Source of the DNA: Candidatus Poseidoniaceae archaeon
GTDB lineage: Archaea; Thermoplasmatota; Poseidoniia; Poseidoniales; Poseidoniaceae
Assembly: GCA_028356125.1 (NCBI GenBank)
Contig: JAOMTZ010000001.1
Location: 62,001 to 126,000 of the forward strand
Length of the DNA: 64,000 nucleotides
Direction: 5' to 3'
Shown here: positions 59,377-64,000 of the stretch, in pieces
Layout: every line of letters begins with the position of its first letter
How positions within the stretch are numbered: the stretch's first letter is position 1
Notes under the pieces: model-generated
Databases searched by the model: none
What the model was told of the DNA's origin: nothing
The model's input: only the letters and a program-made list of their open reading frames with translations
Made by a program: the position numbers and the translations under genes

Positions 59377-60501
59377 TTAATTGCGCCTATCTTTGGCATC
59401 TGCAATTATCTTGTCCATCATTTCGGTCTTACCATCTAAATTCATTCTTAAACCCTCTAAAACCTTTTTGGTACCTTTATCGAACTTCTTTGGCATGTGT
59501 AATTTACATAAAATTACGACATCTCCTCGGCCAACCCCTCTGCTAGAAGGAAGACCTCTAGAATCAATAGTAATCGTATCACCAGAATTTGTGCCCGACG
59601 GTATTTTGATTACCAAATCTTTACCATCAATATGAGGTAAAACCACTGATGAACCCAAAGCTAATGCTGTGAATCCCAGAGGTAGAGACATAATCAAGTC
59701 CATGCCATTGCGTTCGAACCATGGATGCTCTTCGATGATTAATTCGATGAACAAGTCACCTGCGGCACCTCTGCCTTGAGGTGCAGGTTGACCTTTTCCT
59801 CTCATCCTTAGACGAGTTCCTTCTTGAGCGCCTTTAGGTATTGAGAATCTAAGGACTTGTGATTCTGATTGTATCCCGTCTCCCGAACATGACTTGCACT
59901 TAGAAGCATAAGTTCTTCCTGAACCTTGACAATACTGACAAGCACGTACTGAATCTTGTACAAATGGTCCAATCTGTTGTCTAACTCGTACCTGTCCTAC
60001 GCCATCACATTCGTTGCATTGAGTAGTCACTCCATCTTTGGCACCAGTACCTTCACAGTCGGAACAGGTAGCAGGTAGGTCGATTTCAAGTTCTTCCTTA
60101 CCACCTTCTAACACTGAGACGAGATCGATCTCGTGTCTGATGAGTATGTCATTTCCTTGTTGACGAGATGTGCGACTGCTTCTGCCGCCAAACATACTGG
60201 AAAAGAAATCTCCTCCAAGAATGTCGTCTAGATTAATATTGAATCCTTGGAAGCCACCTGGTCCAAACGGAGACCCTCCTGGACCATTATGCCCGAAGCG
60301 ATCATAATTCCTACGCTTGTCATTATCAGAGAGAACAGCATAGGCCTCTTGAATCTCTTTGAATTTCTCATCAGCATCTGGTGCGTCGTTCTTGTCAGGA
60401 TGGTACTTACGAGCTAAAGAACGAAAAGCCTTTTTCAACTCTGTACCATCAGCTTCTTTTGCAACTCCAAGAACTTCGTAGTAGTCTCTCTTATCAGACA
60501 T
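59377..60501 (-). CDS. dnaJ: Chaperone DnaJ
   Basis: A 374-residue type I DnaJ. J domain with the HPD motif (RKYHPDKND), a Gly/Phe-rich linker ([13 protein letters not shown]), four CxxCxGxG-type zinc repeats ([32 protein letters not shown]; the last ends GDG), and two client-binding beta domains. It stimulates DnaK. ATG 60501 with GAGGTGG upstream is preferred to GTG 60510. DnaK and GrpE are not in the window. Confidence 0.96.
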   Translation of the reverse strand: MSDKRDYYEVLGVAKEADGTELKKAFRSLARKYHPDKNDAPDADEKFKEIQEAYAVLSDNDKRRNYDRFGHNGPGGSPFGPGGFQGFNINLDDILGGDFFSSMFGGRSSRTSRQQGNDILIRHEIDLVSVLEGGKEELEIDLPATCSDCEGTGAKDGVTTQCNECDGVGQVRVRQQIGPFVQDSVRACQYCQGSGRTYASKCKSCSGDGIQSESQVLRFSIPKGAQEGTRLRMRGKGQPAPQGRGAAGDLFIELIIEEHPWFERNGMDLIMSLPLGFTALALGSSVVLPHIDGKDLVIKIPSGTNSGDTITIDSRGLPSSRGVGRGDVVILCKLHMPKKFDKGTKKVLEGLRMNLDGKTEMMDKIIADAKDRRN

Positions 60502-60524
60502 ATTGACCACCTCGATTATTTAGT

Positions 60525-60539
60525 GGGGGGAGGAGGGGG
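60525..60539 (+). other. G-tract in dnaJ upstream spacer
   Basis: The 54-nt spacer upstream of dnaJ holds GGGGGGAGGAGGGGG on the plus strand, unlike the rest of the AT-leaning DNA. It could form a quadruplex in DNA, or a C-rich RNA in the dnaJ transcript. No function is shown. Confidence 0.5.
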
Positions 60540-60555
60540 TTATTCAGTCCAACGC

Positions 60556-61479
60556 TCATAGGTCGATACCACAATTAGAACAGAAGCGCTCCCCAACTGG
60601 ATTGTTTGCACCACATGATTTACATGCGGGAAGAGGAGAAAGACCTGCTTGTGAGCCACCTGTTGATTTCCTTGTAGGTGGAGCACCATATGCCATTTGC
60701 TCGATTGACATTTCCTGGACTACAGGCCTGCTGATTTCGTTTGTTTCCTCATTTATTGTCACAGTTTCAATTCCAGTATCTGTAACTGAAACCATCTCCA
60801 TAGGACTCGGCTTTCTTTCTTCTGATTCGATTGGCTGAATTGGAGCGATTGGACGTTGAGCAATTACCGGTGATTCATTACTCCTTGCAGAGAGTGAAGC
60901 ACTCTTTTTGGCATCTCGTTCGGCTTTGCGATCCCGGCCTCTTAAGGATGCAATAAAATCTAGGAAAGTATCCATTGGAGAGGTTTTCGTAACTGCACCA
61001 ATTGTTGAATGAACTGCACCATCCTCAAATTGTTCGTCACCAGAAACTCTGGCTTGTGCTCTCCTTACGTGTTCAGCATCAATCAACATCTCTACTTCGA
61101 CTTCTGATTCAATCTCTCTGTCTCCGACAGAAGTCATATTCCCAGTCAATCCTGAAACCTGACCTTTCAGATTAGCCTGACCCTCGACAGATAGTTGGGT
61201 TTCCATAACCACGTCTTTCTCCCAAACGCCTCTTTCCTCTGCCTTGAACTGGTTCCCTACTGCTTTTACCGCCTTGCTACGTTGCCACTCGTGGTCTCTA
61301 ACGACACGAGTTTTACGAAACAGAAAAATTCCAAATGCTAGAGAAATAATGTGAAGTATTACATCCAATCCAACTGAAACCGCCATCATTTCACCCAGTG
61401 GCGTCACTAGGAACCTCAAAGCATTGAGAACTAATGCGGGGGTGAAAAGAAGAATTAACGCGGTGAATTGCCTTGCCAT
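60556..61479 (-). CDS. Membrane protein with C-terminal zinc ribbon
   Basis: 307 residues. Two N-terminal hydrophobic segments (about 6-26 and 30-52) form a hairpin, followed by a charged helical region, a Pro/Ser-rich linker and a zinc ribbon at the end (CKSCGANNP and CSNCGIDL). The bulk is likely cytoplasmic. It lies just upstream of dnaJ on the same strand, which hints at, but does not show, a role in protein quality control at the membrane. Confidence 0.8.
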   Translation of the reverse strand: MARQFTALILLFTPALVLNALRFLVTPLGEMMAVSVGLDVILHIISLAFGIFLFRKTRVVRDHEWQRSKAVKAVGNQFKAEERGVWEKDVVMETQLSVEGQANLKGQVSGLTGNMTSVGDREIESEVEVEMLIDAEHVRRAQARVSGDEQFEDGAVHSTIGAVTKTSPMDTFLDFIASLRGRDRKAERDAKKSASLSARSNESPVIAQRPIAPIQPIESEERKPSPMEMVSVTDTGIETVTINEETNEISRPVVQEMSIEQMAYGAPPTRKSTGGSQAGLSPLPACKSCGANNPVGERFCSNCGIDL

Positions 61480-61521
61480 CTAATTCTCTCCTTTGTCACT
61501 ATAGCCATGAAGGTTTGCGCA

Positions 61522-62493
61522 TCATGAGCGGTCATTGGGGGCTCTACCTGCCCTTAGCAACCCATCGAATAAGCCGATTGTAAATGCCGTGTGGAGTATA
61601 ACCAAGCAGATTGGAATTCCAATTATTGAACTTACAGAATCTTTCTGCCTGTAGACTAACCCCATCAGTAAAAGTGCAACTCCATAAGTTGCAGGAGCCC
61701 ACCACCATTGATGCAATGTGAATATCATCACCAAACCAACAAGTGGAAGAAGTTCTCGAACATCCAACCTTTTTGGATGTTTTACAACAACCTTAGTTCG
61801 CCAGAATCCATACCTGTGACACATCTTCCACCAATTAGATAATGACGATCTTTTGTGCATGTACACAGATGAAATATCCGAACGCCATAATTGCCAGCCT
61901 GCTGCTAGAAGACGCATTGACAAATCACTGTCTTGACTGGTTATGAACCGTTCATCCCAACCCTTCACCTCACGTAATGCCTCGACATTATGCAAACAAA
62001 ATGCTGGAACTTTTGTCTTCTCTCTACCCTTAAAGCGCTGAAACTGGCCACCGCCAGATCCTATTGGAGATGCTAGTGCTCCTTCGACCCATTTTGAAAC
62101 AGTATCAATGGAATCGCCAGATTCTGTCCTGCATCCAATAGCTCCTATTTTGGTACCCAAACTACTCTCCAATTCCAACAGCTCAGAGACTCTTCTCTCA
62201 ACATGGTCAGAATCTATCCAAGAATGGCCAATTATTTCCAAACAGTGAGTAATCTCGTTGGAGATATTCTCCAGAGCAAGGTTTCTTGCTTGTGCAACTC
62301 TCTTACCAGGATTGTTTAGCACGGTGATGGAGTCACCGTATTTGGAAAGCAAATCCAGAGTGCCATCTGTTGAACCACCATCCAAAACCAGTACATCGAT
62401 AGGCATTGTTTGAGCCAGGAGGCTATCGATACAACGGGTGATGAATTCACCCTCATTGAGAACGGGCACTACTGCACAAACCCGAACTTCCAT
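61522..62493 (-). CDS. Family 2 glycosyltransferase
   Basis: A 323-residue GT-A glycosyltransferase. The N-terminal motifs are clear: VVPVLNEGEFITRCIDSLLAQ and VLVLDGGSTDGT. A DxD-type segment may be SQDSDLSMRLL. Two C-terminal hydrophobic helices (LPLVGLVMIFTLHQWWW and the GIPICLVILHTAFTIG region) tether it to the membrane. Donor and acceptor are unknown; N-glycan or lipid glycosylation is likely, given the sequon-rich surface proteins. It is divergent from, and does not overlap, the UPF0201 gene. Confidence 0.85.
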   Translation of the reverse strand: MEVRVCAVVPVLNEGEFITRCIDSLLAQTMPIDVLVLDGGSTDGTLDLLSKYGDSITVLNNPGKRVAQARNLALENISNEITHCLEIIGHSWIDSDHVERRVSELLELESSLGTKIGAIGCRTESGDSIDTVSKWVEGALASPIGSGGGQFQRFKGREKTKVPAFCLHNVEALREVKGWDERFITSQDSDLSMRLLAAGWQLWRSDISSVYMHKRSSLSNWWKMCHRYGFWRTKVVVKHPKRLDVRELLPLVGLVMIFTLHQWWWAPATYGVALLLMGLVYRQKDSVSSIIGIPICLVILHTAFTIGLFDGLLRAGRAPNDRS

Positions 62494-62568
62494 GATTCAC
62501 TCGGTTCGCAACAAGAATGTCAAGGTTGGCCTGTCAACTTCATTGACCATGGGCTTCTGGGTAGTTAT

Positions 62569-63075
62569 ATGCCGAGATTGAAACTTACCGGAGTCGATGA
62601 GGGATTATCGGTATTGGTTTCTACTAAAATCACCGGTGCTGATAACCCCGAATTAGTAATGGATGCAATTCTTAAGTTGTTTCCAGAGTTTACCTGCGGA
62701 CTACCCAGTAGTCCAAGATTCCCTACTGAACAGGATGATGTTTTAGCTTGTGAAGGGGTTCCATTGGACTGTTTCCTAAATTCCCTACATAATCAATCGA
62801 TACTTGACACATCACTTGATTTCATGTCTGCAAATCTTGACACCAGTGGAACGATATTTCATATTTCTAGACAAGCGGCACTAGCAGGTAAAGTTGCATT
62901 CCCGTTACCGGGTGACAAAACATTGGGCGGCCTCATCACTGTAGAGATTGGTGGTGAGAACTTAGAGGATTGGCTCGAAGCAGCGACTTGGCACGGCGGA
63001 AGAGAAAATATCCCACGAAAGGTTGGGGATGAATTCACAATGGACCAAGAAGGCGAAGCCGTTACCTGGCACTGA
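62569..63075 (+). CDS. UPF0201-family protein
   Basis: A 168-residue protein that matches the archaeal UPF0201 pattern: VSTKITGADNPELVMDAILKLFPEF near the start, and IFHISRQAALAGKVAFPLPG with LGGLITVEI near the end. The family is of unknown function and is suspected to bind RNA. ATG 62569 is used; the frame is open further upstream but that part overlaps the glycosyltransferase start. Its end overlaps the convergent peptidase-Nudix gene by 14 nt. Confidence 0.7.
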   Translation: MPRLKLTGVDEGLSVLVSTKITGADNPELVMDAILKLFPEFTCGLPSSPRFPTEQDDVLACEGVPLDCFLNSLHNQSILDTSLDFMSANLDTSGTIFHISRQAALAGKVAFPLPGDKTLGGLITVEIGGENLEDWLEAATWHGGRENIPRKVGDEFTMDQEGEAVTWH

Positions 63076-63985
63076 TTGCTTCAGCTATTTCTTGGTCTGG
63101 ACCTAACCATTCTACTTCGTTAGGACCTTCGCACCATACGACCTTATCATGAACATGCAATTTCATATCTCCAGATAATATTCGACACTCCATAACATGC
63201 AGCCTGACAACTACATCGCCGTGATCGAATATCCATATTCCGATACCATCACCAATTTCGACTTCAAGCTCTAACTCTTCCATAATCTCTCTAACGAGGC
63301 ATGCTGCAGCATCTTCGCCTTCCTCGAACTTCCCACCTGGAAATTCCCACCATCCTGCGTGTTTTTCACTAGGCGCTCTCCTTGCTGCAAGGAATTTTCC
63401 ATCATGAATAATCGCACCCGCACCTACATCCAAACAAGGTGGGCGTAACATTCGGTCCAAGCATTGTAAGGCAAGACCTCTGGCATCATTTTGGGATTGA
63501 GGTAAGTGGAGAAAGAAGCAGGGAGTGTTGTCACTCAATGACAAAAGAGTCCGATATAATGTCTCATTGCACAGGTACTCTCCAGCATCGTGGCTGATAA
63601 CGGGTGAATCAATCATCTTGACTATGTCCCAATCTTCAGGATTAATAGTTGAGTACAAATCTCCTTCCCCGCTGATTTTGGTACTACTAACTTGTCTCCC
63701 AGAATTGTCAGGAATACGGAAATCTAGAATGTCCTTTGCTCGCATCTCAATTCTTGGATAATCTGCTTTTTCAGCAAGGCCCAAATGCATGATTGCATCA
63801 TATTTGTTATCTGGTATCAAATTAGAAACTGCTCTGGATCCAGATTCATCTACAGACAATACCAAAGATTCTATGACACAACCTCTAACAATTTCACCGT
63901 GTATCGATTTTGCTACTTCCTCGGAGATATTGGAAAGATGCCCTCCAAAAGGCCCGAACCCAGTCACCAATATCCGCCCCGGCAT
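63062..63985 (-). CDS. Pyroglutamyl-peptidase I fused to Nudix hydrolase
   Basis: 307 residues, ATG 63985 (the frame is open to a TTG at 63997). Residues 1-180 are a C15 pyroglutamyl peptidase: VTGFGPFGG at 7-15, Glu80 in PRIEMRA, the nucleophile Cys139 in SHDAGEYLCNETLYRTLL and His160 in FFLHLPQ. Residues 185-305 are a Nudix domain with the box G218-x5-E224-x7-R232-E233-x2-E236-E237. Both active sites look intact. The two units are normally separate genes; a shared pathway is unknown. The likely substrates are N-terminal pyroglutamyl peptides and an oxidised or other nucleoside diphosphate compound. Confidence 0.85.
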   Translation of the reverse strand: MPGRILVTGFGPFGGHLSNISEEVAKSIHGEIVRGCVIESLVLSVDESGSRAVSNLIPDNKYDAIMHLGLAEKADYPRIEMRAKDILDFRIPDNSGRQVSSTKISGEGDLYSTINPEDWDIVKMIDSPVISHDAGEYLCNETLYRTLLSLSDNTPCFFLHLPQSQNDARGLALQCLDRMLRPPCLDVGAGAIIHDGKFLAARRAPSEKHAGWWEFPGGKFEEGEDAAACLVREIMEELELEVEIGDGIGIWIFDHGDVVVRLHVMECRILSGDMKLHVHDKVVWCEGPNEVEWLGPDQEIAEAISAR

Positions 63986-64000
63986 ATTTGTCCTCAATAA

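Overview
The window looks like chromosomal DNA of an uncultured marine euryarchaeon, most likely Marine Group II (Candidatus Poseidoniales, Thermoplasmatota). The information-processing genes are archaeal: RNA polymerase E' with Spt4, S24e and S27ae; S15 next to a RecJ/Cdc45-like gene; aIF6; RNase P subunit Rnp4; archaeal-type GluRS and PheT; DtdA; the archaeosine gene arcS; and archaeal GAPDH. 23S and 5S rRNA are linked, but no 16S rRNA precedes them, which is a Thermoplasmata trait. Very large secreted or membrane-anchored proteins, fasciclin/cupredoxin domains and a TauE permease also fit this group. The lineage is inferred from gene content; no database was searched.

Layout. 1-2476: a secreted protein interrupted by an in-frame TAA, then tRNA-Thr(GGT) and tRNA-Ser(GGA). 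2962-7653: a small locus of membrane, lipoprotein and modular proteins, two of which share an N-terminal module. 7679-11953: a tight plus-strand run of a TauE permease, a zinc-ribbon membrane protein, a cysteine desulfurase-like enzyme and a membrane subtilase. 11956-16364: methyltransferase-like protein, HVO_0476-type zinc protein, proline dehydrogenase, DtdA and an unknown protein. 16365-17663: the rpoE'-spt4-rps24e-rps27ae operon; S27ae is only 56 aa. 17945-24155: a giant surface protein and an unknown protein. 24152-29280: purC, aIF6, 5S and 23S rRNA with structured leader and trailer.

29307-33665: TPR protein, an SLC13/ArsB-like transporter, and YhbY, Rnp4 and adenylate kinase. 33692-41171: giant subtilase, GAPDH and a GXGXG/glutamate-synthase-like protein. 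41176-46483: PheT, a possibly HmuY-like membrane protein and a four-FAS1/two-cupredoxin surface protein with a PGF-CTERM-like tail. 46598-54066: surface protein, RNase HII, GluRS, two small unknown proteins and another surface protein. 54067-63985: degenerate RecJ/Cdc45-like protein, S15, ArcS, surface protein, DnaJ, zinc-ribbon membrane protein, glycosyltransferase, UPF0201 protein and a pyroglutamyl-peptidase/Nudix fusion.

The observations most worth follow-up are: (i) a family of short perfect palindromes in gene junctions, often just ahead of genes for exported proteins; (ii) a pre-23S processing stem whose leader strand can also pair with a second site within the leader; (iii) three consecutive hairpins, one with a C(UUCG)G loop, plus a U-tract after 5S; (iv) an adaptor-like N-terminal module on two otherwise unrelated neighbours, one carrying an EF-hand and a chromo-barrel/Tudor-knot-like domain; (v) the peptidase-Nudix fusion; (vi) the degenerate RecJ/Cdc45-like protein; and (vii) the in-frame stop in the first gene. 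Start codons mix Shine-Dalgarno-led and apparently leaderless genes, so several starts are choices between candidates.
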